Below are positions 1-10,740 of a DNA stretch of 64,000 nt, in pieces. This DNA is from Ostrinia nubilalis (lineage: Eukaryota > Arthropoda > Insecta > Lepidoptera > Crambidae), in NCBI RefSeq assembly GCF_963855985.1, contig NC_087110.1, positions 7,927,001 to 7,991,000 on the forward strand, in the 5' to 3' direction. The notes beneath the pieces are model-generated. The model was not told the origin of the DNA. It did no database searches and was given only the letters and a program-made list of their open reading frames with translations. A program made the translations under genes and the position numbers. Numbering within the stretch: position 1 is the stretch's first letter; each line of letters opens with the position of its first letter.

Positions 1-443
1 ATATATTTATGTAAGTAGGCTTCTAAAAGCTATTTTACATGCTGTATTACTTTAACCCTACCTCTGCTCCGGGACAACAAATGGGCCAGCGCAAGAAGCT
101 CAGTCACTGTCTTTACACACTTAGACAAATCAAACGCGGGCTAAACTTCAGGATATTTTTATTCACGCAATAAAGCCCGTATTGGCCCAAGCAATAATGC
201 TCATATTGGTTCACCAATGTGTATCGGCACTGGTTTTACATAAACATAACAGCTGCGGTCGCGGTGTGGCGAATACAATTTTTTCACGCGACATTAACGA
301 AAATTCCGATTTGGATTTACAATTTTTGGCCAGAAATAAGGGTGGTTGGACACGAGCGACTGCAAAAACAACTTGATCATAAAACAAAGACGTGAAAATA
401 CTTATGCACTTATTTATTATAAACTTCTCTTAACGGTATACAT
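1..443. other. Left-edge non-coding stretch
   Basis: No gene is seen. Around 55-115 there is a diverged fragment of a dispersed repeat ('GGGACAACAAATGGG', then 'AAGCTCAGTCACTGTC') that recurs near 2405, 4655 and 29545. The 64-codon open frame here has no protein-like features I recognise. Confidence 0.5.
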
Positions 444-444
444 A

Positions 445-634
445 GATCGTGTCATCGACGAAGACGCGCCCCACCATTATTTCGCTAATGTTTGAGTGTT
501 ATCGGTACACGCTAAATTGTCCATGAGTACACCACTAAAATAATGACTCTCGGATTGCTCGGATCAAACTCCCCGCACCCCGCGCTTCCCTCGACCAAAA
601 ATTGGTGGGGCGCGTCTTCGTGGATGAAACGATC
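445..634. mobile_element. MITE, about 190 bp, with terminal inverted repeats
   Basis: The two ends are inverted copies sharing a core 'CGAAGACGCGCCCCACCA' of about 30 bp, with a few mismatches. There is no coding content. A solitary arm of the same family lies at about 6768-6795. No clear target duplication is visible, so the superfamily is unassigned. An RTE tail follows directly. Confidence 0.65.
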
Positions 635-636
635 AG

Positions 637-751
637 AAAGAAGGCAGTGGATGCAGGCAGCTACCAACCGGTTATTATAGAAATCATTGGGGGAGGTCTA
701 TGTTCAGCAGTAGACGTCATATGATTGAAATGATGATGACGATGATGATTT
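637..751 (+). mobile_element. RTE-like LINE 3' tail (family A)
   Basis: This is the extreme 3' end of a non-LTR retrotransposon. It holds the last codons of the RT polyprotein ('GGATGCAGGCAGCTACCAAC', then 'TATGTTCAGCAGTAGACGT') followed by a GATGATGAT microsatellite, as is typical of RTE-clade elements with short 3' UTRs. It is 5'-truncated and inert. Many copies of family A recur in this window. Confidence 0.75.
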
Positions 752-2340
752 AGACGTTATATCAACGGTATTAAATTTTAAGGCCGAGACACTATATACA
801 TTTTATTGTTTGAGGCTCAAACCAGTAAGATTGTCTGATAGGTATAATTATTTAGTTAGGTATTCATTATAGCACTGAAACTCAATTAGTTTCTTTGAAA
901 ATTAGGCCTTTCTGAATTCATTTCATTTAATTTTTATAATGTTTTTGTAAAACCAACACGCCTCCCTTTTAAACAGCAGCCAGATGAAATAACAATCTTC
1001 ATGATTGTATTTTCAAACTTTCGGCAAAATTAATTTTAATCCGCCATTTTTTTTCATAATGGTAGAGAAGTAACTTTTTCTATGTGCTTTGGTGAAGGTG
1101 CCAGAATTTGTATTCGGTTCGGTAGTTTTTGAGTTAGTTTATTAAAAACTATCGACCCGCCCCAGCTTCGCACAGCATACCTGTGATTTATTAATTGAAT
1201 TGATTATACTTAAAAACATTCCTCTAGAATCACTCTATCTATTGAAAAAGCCGCATCAAAATCCGTTGCGTAGTTTTAAAGATATAAGCACACATAGGGA
1301 CATACAGCGGAAAGCGACTTTGTTTTATACAATGTAATGATACTATTATTTCCTCTTTATTATTGTAAAGAGCTTAAATAGATGACGGGTTAGATAGGGT
1401 TCGTTTTGCAAATAAAATACTGACATTCTCATTAAGCTTTTACTAAGATTTGGATCTTAGTTCTTCAAGTTCAGCGAATGGAGACACTAATAGAAATCAA
1501 TTGTTACCGCGGTCTCATGAGACCACTCAAGGTTCCACAAGTTAGTTATCTGAAATAAGTACTACACAAAATGTAATATCAATTTTGAATATTCACTTCT
1601 CTTATTATCAATTCTGAATATTCACTTCTCTCCAGCGAGTTCAGGCCACTTAACTAAAACAAGCAGTGTGCGAAATTCAATGTAGGTAATTTGAGGCGTT
1701 ACTACCAAAAACTTTACCCCAAATTTCAATATTTCCATCCCTGTTACGTAAACCGAAACGTCAACGAGCGTGACAGGGACCGATAGATCGGAAACTACGT
1801 AAAGGGGCTTACAGAATAGCCCTGTTGTATCGAGTTCCGCATGCAAGTATACGTCATTCACTCACTAATGGACTGTGGTTGACCAACAACCGTTTGGGTA
1901 CCCAAGGACAGTTGCATTACGTAACTAGTCGGCCGGGGTAAATGATAGTGCTGGTATTCACTGTACTGTAGACAATTATGGCAGAAACTAGTTCAACACT
2001 GCTGTAAATCAGACTGTGGCCTAATTCACGTATTTTGACACAGTCAAAAGTAAGGAGAATACCGAGGAGGCAACGATTGAATAGGTGCATAAAAACAAAA
2101 TCGGGCGATTAACACGTGAATACAAAGCATGGCGTTGAATTTTCGTTACGATAAAAACTCGTAGGCTACTGGAAAGTTAAAATAAACAGAAGCAGAGCAG
2201 AATAAAAAGAAAACGAAAACAAAACATAGACATAAACAAGATTGTGAAAAAACAAATACGCAATCGATTGATTTCGAATTGATTCAAGTCTTGTGATTTC
2301 TGTAACTAGATACTTTCCATGACTAATTTGTCAGTTCACC
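752..2340. other. Non-coding stretch with one dispersed repeat
   Basis: About 1160-1330 carries a ubiquitous insect repeat recognised by 'CCGCATCAAAATCCGTTGCG' and 'AGCGACTTTGTTTTATAC'. Related diverged copies lie at 21870-22070, 29965-30180 and 31325-31507. No gene is seen. The 79-codon minus-strand frame at 1622-1861 is unrecognised and unsupported. Confidence 0.5.
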
Positions 2341-2395
2341 AAGGGGCTACTATACGTCTTCCGGTCCGTGATCGCCACTCAAAACTTCCGCCACT
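2341..2395 (-). mobile_element. RTE-like LINE fragment (family B)
   Basis: A short piece matching, on the minus strand, the C-terminal coding part of the family B tails seen at 23713, 43908 and 50939 (motif 'CGTCTTCCGGTCCGTG' on the plus strand). It is too short and diverged to define its ends. Confidence 0.5.
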
Positions 2396-2404
2396 TTTTT
2401 TCAA

Positions 2405-2452
2405 CACCAGCCCATATGTTGTCCCGAAGTGGTGGTAGGGCAAGCTGTATTT
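2405..2452 (-). repeat. Dispersed repeat, inverted copy of 4655-4705
   Basis: 'CCATATGTTGTCCCGAAGTG' and the following 'GTGGTAGGGCAAGCTGTAT' form a near-perfect reverse complement of 4655-4705. Weaker relatives are at 55-115 and 29545-29660. The family is not recognised. Confidence 0.6.
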
Positions 2453-2726
2453 GCATTTGTATTATCGTGTATAAGTGGCCTGGAAATCTAATTTCAAGCG
2501 TACTATGAAAACAAACATACCATTTTTTTTAATAGCAATATAGCGATAATGGTCCTCGTAACTTTACGCTCGTGTGCGACAGCCTTAAATACCACAACAA
2601 AATGCCCGAATAGGGCCGCTGTAGCTCCAACATTGCAATTAAACTGCGAATACAAAATGCACACCGCGCAGGGATTTTCACTTTTAAAGTGTGGTGTGTT
2701 GCGACAAAGCACAGATTGAACAGCCT

Positions 2727-2870
2727 CAATGGAAGGCCTCCCACTTGGTGGACCGATGACCTGGCGAAGGTTGTGGGATACGCCTGGATTCGTGCAGGAC
2801 TAAGGGGATTTCATAATCACGGTTCAGATCGTGAAACCAGCGCAGACCTGGCGACGAAGAGATGAAGAAA
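2727..2870 (+). mobile_element. RTE-like LINE 3' fragment (family B)
   Basis: Translation gives a 'GRPPTWWTDDLAKVV'-like stretch, the signature near the C terminus of RTE-clade polyproteins (usual form GRPPTRWTDD). It then degrades. It is 5'-truncated and non-functional. Confidence 0.65.
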
Positions 2871-2895
2871 AAGATAATTTAAACAAATCTCTTAA

Positions 2896-3033
2896 GCCAC
2901 ACTAACGCATGCAGATCGCCATCGCCGGCGCGATCAAAGGCCAATGACAGGTCACGCGATTCATGACAGTTCACGCGACCTGTCATTTCCCTATGATCGC
3001 GCCGGCGATGGCGATCTTCACGCGTTAGTGTGG
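2896..3033. mobile_element. GC-rich hairpin MITE, 138 bp
   Basis: Almost the entire element folds back on itself. The ends CCACACTAACGC and GCGTTAGTGTGG are inverted, and the inner arms share 'ATCGCCATCGCCGGCGCGAT' and 'AATGACAGGTC' in inverted order. It is much richer in GC than its surroundings and has no coding capacity. I infer a lepidopteran MITE of unassigned superfamily. Confidence 0.75.
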
Positions 3034-3048
3034 TTGTAGTATTTTTAA

Positions 3049-4009
3049 CCCTCGCTGTACGAGGTGGGGTGTGACACACCCCAGTCCTTTAAAAATACCC
3101 ACAATTTTAAAAATTTGCAAGTGCTGAATTTGAAATTCTCAGTAGCTGGAATTATGACACTGCTGCTTCGATCAGCGTTGCAAAATCAGTCCAGCGGTGA
3201 CTACCAACTGAGTTACATGCCTTTAAAGTGCGTGTGGGTGTCACACACCCCACCTGGTACGGGACGTTGTTAAAAAGTTAAAAAAAAAAATCTAACAGTT
3301 TTGGTGTAATTTATATATTTTTAGCTTTGTCAATTGAATAAAATTCAATACAAATAATATTTTTCGTGATTTTTACGGTATCTGAAATTTTCAAGCACTT
3401 TTAGTCAAATGAGATGACTTTTAGTGCGAATCTGGAAGTTTAGTACTGAGATCCGAAGATGAATGTGAACATACACTTATGGGCTACAATTTATACTTGG
3501 TGATACAATTTATGGGCTACTGAAATGGAATAACATATTTTATAAATAAATAAAATTGTTAAGCTCCCATTTTATGCATTGAGCATACTCATTTTCTTTC
3601 ATCAGAATTGTGGTAAATTGAAAACCGATGATCAAAACAAATTTATACCCTTCCAGTTTTTAATTTAGGTACTTTTTAAATTAAAAGTAAATACTTGTAC
3701 TTTGTTAAATAAAAACGGTTGTCATAATTAAAGGCACTAATTAAAAATTATACATAGGAAACCGATTCCTAAATTACAAGAACAACGGAAATTGTGTCTT
3801 TTTGTTTTTTTTATCATAAAAATGTTATAATACATATTTTCAGCTCAGAGCATTTCTTAAACCTAATTAGCATACGTAAATAATCAATATGAAATATTAA
3901 ATTCCACCTAAAAAAATGTTGAATGAAAATTTTATCACTTTGTATATTGGGGTGTGTCATACCCCACCTGGTACGGGACGTAACTTTTAGTCACCTCGTA
4001 CACGGAGGG
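3049..4009. mobile_element. TTAA-flanked piggyBac-like non-autonomous transposon
   Basis: The 961-bp element is bounded by TTAA on both sides (3045-3048 and 4010-4013). Its ends are inverted: CCCTCGCTGTACGAGGTG at the left, and the complement of CACCTCGTACACGGAGGG at the right. TTAA duplication and a CCC start are diagnostic of the piggyBac superfamily. Sub-terminal motifs 'CCCCACCTGGTACGGGACG' (3251-3269 and 3962-3980) and 'GGGGTGTG' recur at both ends. No transposase frame is present. The 69-codon frame at 3064-3273 is mostly sub-terminal repeat and I do not regard it as a gene. Confidence 0.75.
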
Positions 4010-4013
4010 TTAA

Positions 4014-4650
4014 GGACTGCATGAAGTTTTCAGAGACTACAATCGAAAAGGGTGATGCCATAAGACGCTAAAAGCTTTTCAACTTAGATACTAAATCGTC
4101 CCATGAAGTCATAAAAACTCAAACAGGTTTTTCAAATAAATCTGGCTGTTCTCGTTGTCCTATCTGTAGTTGTAAAATAGTCGCAAAGAATACTTAATGC
4201 GACACTGTTAATGAAATACTGCACTGTAATTGTAGGGGGTTGGCTGGGATGCAGATTAATTAAAATTAAAATATCCTTTACAAGGAAATGCAAAAGCCTA
4301 TTTGTTGGAGAGAGTATATTTTAAACGAAATATCCTTAAAAAGGAGCAAACGAAAAAAATATACAAAGTGCAAATAAGAGATAACTTACACAAATTACGT
4401 ACCATTTCTAGAAAAAAATAACTGAAGACATTGAACTTTGTTTTGTTCTGCGTAGACTTTTGATCAAAGACTCAAAGATCTTTTTTCAATGATGTTTAGA
4501 ATAGTTGTAGAATTGAAAATGTATGATAAACATCACATTATTTACTTACAAAAAAACAAATTCTTTACGATATTAAATAATTTACAAAATCAAAGTCATA
4601 GCTTTTATTAAGTACTTAGGTTCTTTCCAGGGCGCGATATACATGTCCCA
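4014..4650. other. Non-coding stretch
   Basis: AT-rich sequence; I see no gene, RNA or repeat structure in it. Confidence 0.5.
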
Positions 4651-4654
4651 AATA

Positions 4655-4705
4655 TAGCTTGCCCTACCACCACTTTTCGGGACAACATAATATGGGCTGC
4701 TTTCT
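4655..4705 (+). repeat. Dispersed repeat, inverted copy of 2405-2452
   Basis: Shares 'AGCTTGCCCTACCACCACTT' and 'CGGGACAACAT' with the reverse complement of 2405-2452. Family unknown. Confidence 0.6.
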
Positions 4706-5045
4706 ATGAAAGTCGTTTCGAATTATAGGCAACAGCATAAATTATGGAACTATATTAATAACCGTTTCAAAGCAGAAACTTTCAGTCGTGCGTGTGACAT
4801 TTCAATCAATAGCTCTAGACGTAATGATACATACTAATTATTACCTCTATGTTTTCTTCGTTCACAATTTTAAGTCTTTGAACGCTGTTATTATGAATAT
4901 TTCTATTTATTCAGTCCTTTATTGTTTTATCACGATCTTTAACGTTTCAAAGGGTATATTTTTGGCCAAGCTTTACACAGTATTTTTGTTTAGAATTGTA
5001 CAGACGGCAGGACTTCAGAGTTCAACTACGAGTACCTATAATATT

Positions 5046-6685
5046 TTTAGGGTTCCGTACCTCAAAAGGAAAAAACGGAACCCTTATAGGATCACTTTGT
5101 TGTCCGTCCGTCCTTCTGTCAAGACCCTTTATCTCAAGAACGTGTGAACGTATCAAGCTGAAATTCACATGAAATACTCAGGTCTATTGTCCCTTTAAGC
5201 TGTGAAAATATCAAACTTCTAAGCCAAGCCAATCAAAAGATACAGCCGATTATGTCGATATTTTCAACAAATTTTCGACACTCGCAAAGGAATCAAAACC
5301 TACAGGATACTTCCCGTAAACTCAGAATCTTGAAATTTGGCATAAAGCATTGTCATATAATGCAAATATAGGAAAAATTGCGAAAATTACATTTTTTTAC
5401 TTATATAATATAATAAAAATATTTTAATAAAATGAAACTTACTACCTTATTTCTCACGAACGAATAAAGGTATCAAATTGAAATTTATACCAAATACCTA
5501 GATCTATTGTCCCTTTAAGAAGTAAAAAAATCAAACTTCTAAGTTAACGCGATCAAAAGATACAGCAGTTTATACCGACACCTTAGACGAATTTCCGTCA
5601 CACGCTAGGGAATCAAAACCTACAAGGTACTTCCTGTGAACTCAGAATCTTGAAATTCGGCACGAAGCAACGTTATATAGTACAGATAAAGGAAAAATTG
5701 CGAAAATGATAAATTTGAAGTTATATAAAATTTAAAATATTATTTTTGCTTACATGACATAAAATATTTTTTTAATAATTATAAACTTACTACCTACCCT
5801 TTTTCACATGAACGCGTAGAGATATTAAAGTTGAAATTCATATCAAACACTTCTTAAATCTAATTGCCTCTAAACTGTGAGAAATTCTAAATCAACGCAA
5901 AAATTCAAAACGCTGAGGTAGGTACCTACCTATAATGCAAATATAGGAAAAATAAATAAATAAAAAATAATCATACCGCATATTTTTTTTTTATAAAACT
6001 CCGGACTTTGACGTAATTTTGGTTTAAGTGAAATGAATGGTGTCCATTGGCATAGCTACAGGTTTTACCTTAGAATACTTGTTTTATATTTGTAGATAGT
6101 TACCCTGCCTAAAAAAAAACCCTAGCTACGCCAAAGCTAGCGTTATTTGATAAGGATCAGATATAAACACAAAATAATCTTGCGTGCATACCAATGTTAT
6201 TTATACCATTTTGCAAGGGGAAAGGGATTTGTGGTTAGCCCTGACTACTTAAGGACAGGAAAAAATGATACCGCGAGCTAACTACGAACAGCGCCATCTA
6301 TTGACAACCGTGCGAACTACGTAGTGTCGTTACTCGGTGATAGGTGTTGCTGATTGCAGCTCATTGTTACAATACTTTTTATTAAAATCGGATTTTATTC
6401 CGGAGGTTTTACAATTTCTTACTACTTTCGCAAATCATTACAAATGAAGAAAGGAATTTACGGTGTGGTACCCTCAATGTACAATTAGATTTCGAGCGAT
6501 ACCACTTTTGGGCATTCTCCTTTTAAGTAGTTACTTTCCCCATTGTAATGTTATGAATTTCATTTTGCAATAAAAATACCATAGTTATGACTCGATTGTC
6601 GTAATGAACGAACTTTGTAAACCTTGCAGGTTTGTACGGAACCCTCGATGCGCGAGTCCGACTCGCACTTGGCCGGTTTTTGTTT
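5046..6685 (+). repeat. Lepidopteran dispersed repeat with internal tandem expansion
   Basis: It begins with 'AGGGTTCCGTACCTCAAAAG' and ends with 'GTACGGAACCCTC' and 'GACTCGCACTTGGCCGG', terminal signatures of a repeat I know to be common in moths. Inside, a block of about 320-350 bp is repeated roughly three times (starts near 5120, 5440 and 5790), each with 'AGGTCTATTGTCCCTTTAAG'-like and 'TCAAACTTCTAAG' motifs. There is no coding capacity. The class is not certain to me. A shorter relative is at 42964-43562. Confidence 0.65.
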
Positions 6686-7320
6686 AAAAATAGCCTGTAT
6701 TAAAATGAGATAAGATGGTGTATAGCATGGAATTCCTTTCGTTGGCCTAATGCATTTACTAATACAGATCGTTTCATCCACGAAGACGATATTTTTTGCA
6801 TAATAACTACTAAACCGTAATAAAACATTATTATTTGGTAATATTGTGTCAAAATAGGTTATAGTGCGGTGGAACAAGCTGTTTTTTTTTATTTTGCTCT
6901 ATATTATGCGTAAGTATCATTATGCGAAATTACATTATGCCAAGATATATTATGCCTTAAAATTTTATTCAAATAGATACTAAACTCTGAAGCTTGCTGT
7001 GCTGTTATCCGAAAATATACAGTGTAAACAGATTGTTAAGAGCCAGCATTCCGTAACGGGATACAGTGTTGAGCACAAAAGTGAATTTAACAGATAATTG
7101 TCTTTGGCCGAATGCAGCGCCACTGTTAGCAAGACGGTGGGATCCTGTAATGCTCCTGCGGAGAATGTACTTGAATTTAATGCTGCACTTTACGCTTTTA
7201 AATAGCGCGAGACAAGCTCTTTAAAACATTTATTTGCGCTAACAATCCCAAACCTTGTGGGAAAAAAAAGAATGATTATTCAGAATTGATATTCATTAAG
7301 ATAAGACTGTTCTAACCACA
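6686..7320. other. Non-coding stretch with spaced ATTATGC motif
   Basis: Around 6900-6960 the heptamer ATTATGC (or a close variant) occurs four times, spaced by about 16-18 bp. A solitary arm of the 445-634 MITE is at about 6768-6795. No gene is seen. The 105-codon minus-strand frame at 6560-6877 lies partly in the preceding repeat. Confidence 0.5.
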
Positions 7321-7325
7321 AGTTG

Positions 7326-7490
7326 CATCATCATCATCATCAATTCATCCACAGGACGTCCACTGCTGAACATAGGCTTCTCCCAATGACTTCCACATCG
7401 CACGGTTGGTAGCGGCCTGTACCTTGCTACTTTTATGAGGTCGTCGGTCCACTTAGTGGGTGAACGTCCCCCGCTGCGTTTTCATAACCT
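7326..7490 (-). mobile_element. RTE-like LINE 3' tail (family A)
   Basis: Read on the minus strand it ends in an ATG/GAT microsatellite preceded by the family A tail ('GGACGTCCACTGCTGAACAT' on the plus strand) and the end of the GRPPT-W-DD coding segment. It is a 5'-truncated, dead copy. Confidence 0.75.
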
Positions 7491-8765
7491 GCATAATTCA
7501 ACCAACCAGTCAAAAATAAGCATTTTTAGACAAATACCATCGTTGTACTACCCCATCTTACTGGCATGTCTCTTTGACGCTCTTATAATTCTTAATTAAT
7601 TAACTACTTACTTGTTCTCTAAAAGTCCTCCTTTAAATAATTTCTCCTCATAATAAATACAGCAATATCATAATAAAAAGCATTATTCACTCACAATTAT
7701 CATAAACTCTTTAGAAGCGTTTAAAACTGCTGCAAAAAGTAAAATAAAAGCTTTTTAGCATACAACTTACCAACAAAACACTCTAACTAGTGTTAACTCC
7801 CTCATACGTTTAAACGATATTACCATACATTTACAGCACGTTAAGTATATTACCGCATTTGAATGCGTTGTTACTATTAATCTTACTGAAACAATACATC
7901 AGGGGAAGCGAGACACGGCCATTTTTCACATAGCCAATGGGGCTTGTTATATTGTACGGTGTTTAAGTTAATCACAGTAAGTATGGGAGATCTATGGTAA
8001 TATTGTAATGGTGAAGATTAAATAACTTTCGCTGTCTGTACTATGTTATCATTTCATGCATAAATGGACTGATTTAATTAATGAAATTTGGTATGAAAAT
8101 GGGTTGAAAGTTAAAACTCTGGAAAGAACGTAGGATAGTTTTTATTCCAAAAAACAATGCTTAAGAAGGATTTTGGACTAAATAAAAAAAAATCTTTCTT
8201 TCCTTAGTGGAGTGAAACTAGATTGTGAAGAAAATTAGTCATTTCTCATGTTTGTAATCATCAAGCCTTAACTTTGAACTCCTCCTGTTCTTTTGATTAA
8301 TTTCGTTGCGGTTCCAATGATAGTTTAACTTTTCCCGGGACAAAGTTGACCTTTACTGGTTGGGTTTTTATTGGCGGTCATGCTGTAGATCCTGGCTACA
8401 CAGGAGTTGCAGCGGTGGGAACGAGAGGTGGGAATAGTACCGTTCCCTTGTTTGTGATATAAAAACTCAATGTTGTTTTACTCTTTATTTTTTAAGTAAA
8501 GTATTTTTGAAAGAGACGTGCGGTAATATTTTTGTACGAAAAAATAAGTTTACAAAATTGTTTAGCGGTCGCCAGTGGTTATTTTAATCATAGTTATTTG
8601 AAAAAGAAGAAAAATCTTCAAAGAATCATGATATAAAACAAAACAGATGCGCTCTGCATTCTTCACCTGCCATAGCAAGCAAGTGTGGCAGGAATTGCCT
8701 ACATTGTAGATAGGTTGAAGGCACCATTTTTCAAGGTGCAATGTAAGCAGTGATGTATTAAAAAT
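7491..8765. other. Non-coding stretch
   Basis: AT-rich sequence with no gene or recognisable element. Confidence 0.45.
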
Positions 8766-8771
8766 GTTAAT

Positions 8772-8823
8772 AAGTTAGCAAGTATGATATTTTCAAACCA
8801 GAAAATATCATACTTGCTAACTT
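8772..8823. repeat. Perfect 23-bp stem, 6-nt loop hairpin
   Basis: Positions 8772-8794 and 8801-8823 are exact reverse complements (arm begins AAGTTAGCAAGTATGAT), separated by AAACCA. It could be a MITE remnant. Perfect pairing and a very short loop are atypical for an animal microRNA precursor. Confidence 0.7.
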
Positions 8824-9849
8824 TAATGAATACGTTTTAAAGTTATTTTTTTCTATTTTTACGAAACAAGACAAAACAAAGGTCAGTTTTTCATGACTAT
8901 TAGCTCATTTAGTAGTCCAACTTTAAATTAGAACAGGATTTTTTTTAGCATTATTTTATACATTTTTTAATATTTTGTAACTTTCATACTTTGTGTCTTT
9001 TGTTATTATAATATGTTATATTTTTTGTAATTAAAATATGAAACCAAAACCCAATACACCAAACTCAAGTTTAATTTATTTTTAATAGTGCTAAGCCTCA
9101 AGAAAATTCTCAAGACGCGGGTGCAAAAGCTTTTTTATTCGGTTCTATCTAGCCAGGAACAAAATAAGAGCCTGTAAGCTCATTCCTCACTACAAAGTGT
9201 TACGATGTTGCCTACATTGCGCCTGGAAAGTGCTATTTTTCTTACACACCCTGTATAGTATACCACGTGCTATTTTTCTTGAACACCCTATATTCTTTGT
9301 ATAGCGCTGTCTGAGAGGTTTCGTAATTGTTTGTACGTTGTTCTTTTGTTTTATTAAGTGAAGCGTTTTAATTGCATCGATAGGAGATTTTGGTGATTCT
9401 AGTTCGTACTTTATGGTATAAATAAAGTACCTAGGTATATTTTTTTAATAAAGTGTTGTAGGATTTTATAATGTGTTGATTTAATCAATAATTTTTGTTT
9501 GTACTCTCTAGACTCCGAAACTACTAGTCCGATTTGAAAAATTCTACATTCTTCGTGATGAACATAAGACGGTGCGGAGTTCGCCGAGGTAACCAGTGCA
9601 TGTATAAACAGATTTCTGGATCCCAAATAGGTCATCGATAAATATACATTGTTTGGTTTTACTGTTTTAATTTGGCATCCGATTAAAATAATTATTCTGC
9701 TAATTGTACTCCCTAATGTTAATTGTGAAAAATCAAAAACTATAAGCTGCTGCGCAAAACGACTCCGCGCGCTTTTGTGCTAAGTGATGAATTGTATTTA
9801 AATAAGGCAATATACGTAATGTGAAAGTTAAGTATTCAGTGTTTTATTT
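8824..9849. other. Non-coding stretch
   Basis: No gene is recognised. Near 9228-9290 a motif 'GTGCTATTTTTCTT' followed by 'ACACCCTGTATA' or 'ACACCCTATA' occurs twice. It resembles the ends of DNA transposons but no paired terminus was found. Confidence 0.4.
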
Positions 9850-10146
9850 ATGAGAATAGATCTACCGGCCCCTAATACTAATTATTCAACTAAAATTGCT
9901 GAAAATACAGTCATAACAATAAACAACCGTGTCTACCTTATAACGAAGAGACCAGAACTCTTCCCACTTTTGTCAGCACCAGAACTTACTTCTTTGTTCT
10001 TCGAAAACAAAACAACTTTATACTTCATTCAAATTGTTTCCAACTGTATTTTCAGTGTTAGTTTTGAACGAGAACTTCAAAAACTGTCGGCCACTAAAGA
10101 TAGCAGAGAAGAGGGAAATAATCTGGCATTTGAAATTAGTCTTTAG
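9850..10146 (+). CDS. Unrecognised 98-codon open frame
   Basis: An ATG-initiated frame of 98 codons ends 7 bp before the BEL element. I do not recognise the product (starts MRIDLPAPNTNYS). It has no clear signal peptide, repeat or motif, and a middle hydrophobic stretch (LYFIQIVSNCIFSV). Frames of this length occur by chance in such sequence, so it may be spurious. Nothing adjacent suggests a function. Confidence 0.12.
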   Translation: MRIDLPAPNTNYSTKIAENTVITINNRVYLITKRPELFPLLSAPELTSLFFENKTTLYFIQIVSNCIFSVSFERELQKLSATKDSREEGNNLAFEISL

Positions 10147-10148
10147 AA

Positions 10149-10153
10149 CTACG
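10149..10153. repeat. Target-site duplication CTACG, left copy
   Basis: CTACG directly precedes the 5' LTR and is repeated exactly at 16856-16860 after the 3' LTR. Five-bp duplications are usual for BEL/Pao integration. Confidence 0.9.
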
Positions 10154-10365
10154 TGTTGGGTTCCAACACTAAAACTCATTCATTCCTTCATTCGTTCGAT
10201 CTTGTGACGTATGTATTTGAGCGCCTTTCGCGCCCAGTAGCTTTTCGTACTCCGGCCATTACACTTGTGATTGTGTGTATTAAACTGTGCAGACCTGGCA
10301 ATAAACTTAATTAGTGAAACCACGGCCTTTCAATCAACACCTACAACAACCTTCGCTGCCCTACA
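10154..10365 (+). repeat. 5' LTR of BEL element (212 bp)
   Basis: Identical along its length to 16644-16855, beginning TGTTGGGTTCC and ending GCCCTACA. An AATAAA at 10300-10305 is a plausible polyadenylation signal. As the 5' copy it should carry the promoter. I see no canonical TATA box. Confidence 0.95.
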
Positions 10366-10383
10366 TGGTCCTTCGAGCTTCGA
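10366..10383 (+). promoter_or_regulatory. Primer-binding site of BEL element
   Basis: TGGTCCTTCGAGCTTCGA abuts the 5' LTR with no gap. TGG complements a tRNA 3' CCA end, and the rest would pair with an acceptor stem and T-arm. I could not assign the tRNA species. Confidence 0.7.
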
Positions 10384-10420
10384 ACTGCCTGGTCTGCACC
10401 ATTGTGTATAAAGTGGGACA

Positions 10421-10740
10421 GGAGCCGCATCATCGCGCAATATAACTCCTGCATTGTGCCTACATACACGTGAAAACTGCATTCACATAGTGCCGATAGT
10501 GCGCATCAAGAAATCGCACTCATAATACAACGGGAGCCGCATCATTGCGCAACAGAACTCCTGCAATTGTACCTACATACAGTGGAAACTGCATTCATAT
10601 AGTGCGCATCAAGAAATCGCACTCATAATACAACGGGAGCCGCATCATCGCGCAATATAACTCCTGCATTACCTACTTTTGTGGAATTTGCATTTATCTG
10701 CATAGTGCGCATTAAGAAACACGCACTCAATACTGCAAGA
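10421..10740 (+). repeat. Three tandem copies of a ~105-bp leader repeat
   Basis: Copies start at 10421, 10533 and 10636, each opening GGAGCCGCATCATYGCGCAA and containing 'ACTCCTGCA' and 'AGTGCGCAT'. They lie in the untranslated leader between primer-binding site and gag, where packaging or translation signals would be expected. Copies differ by small indels, so the array predates this insertion. Confidence 0.85.

Noticed and set aside
4788..5147. 119-codon plus-strand frame
   Set aside because: Its second half runs into the dispersed repeat at 5046 and the first half has no recognisable motif.
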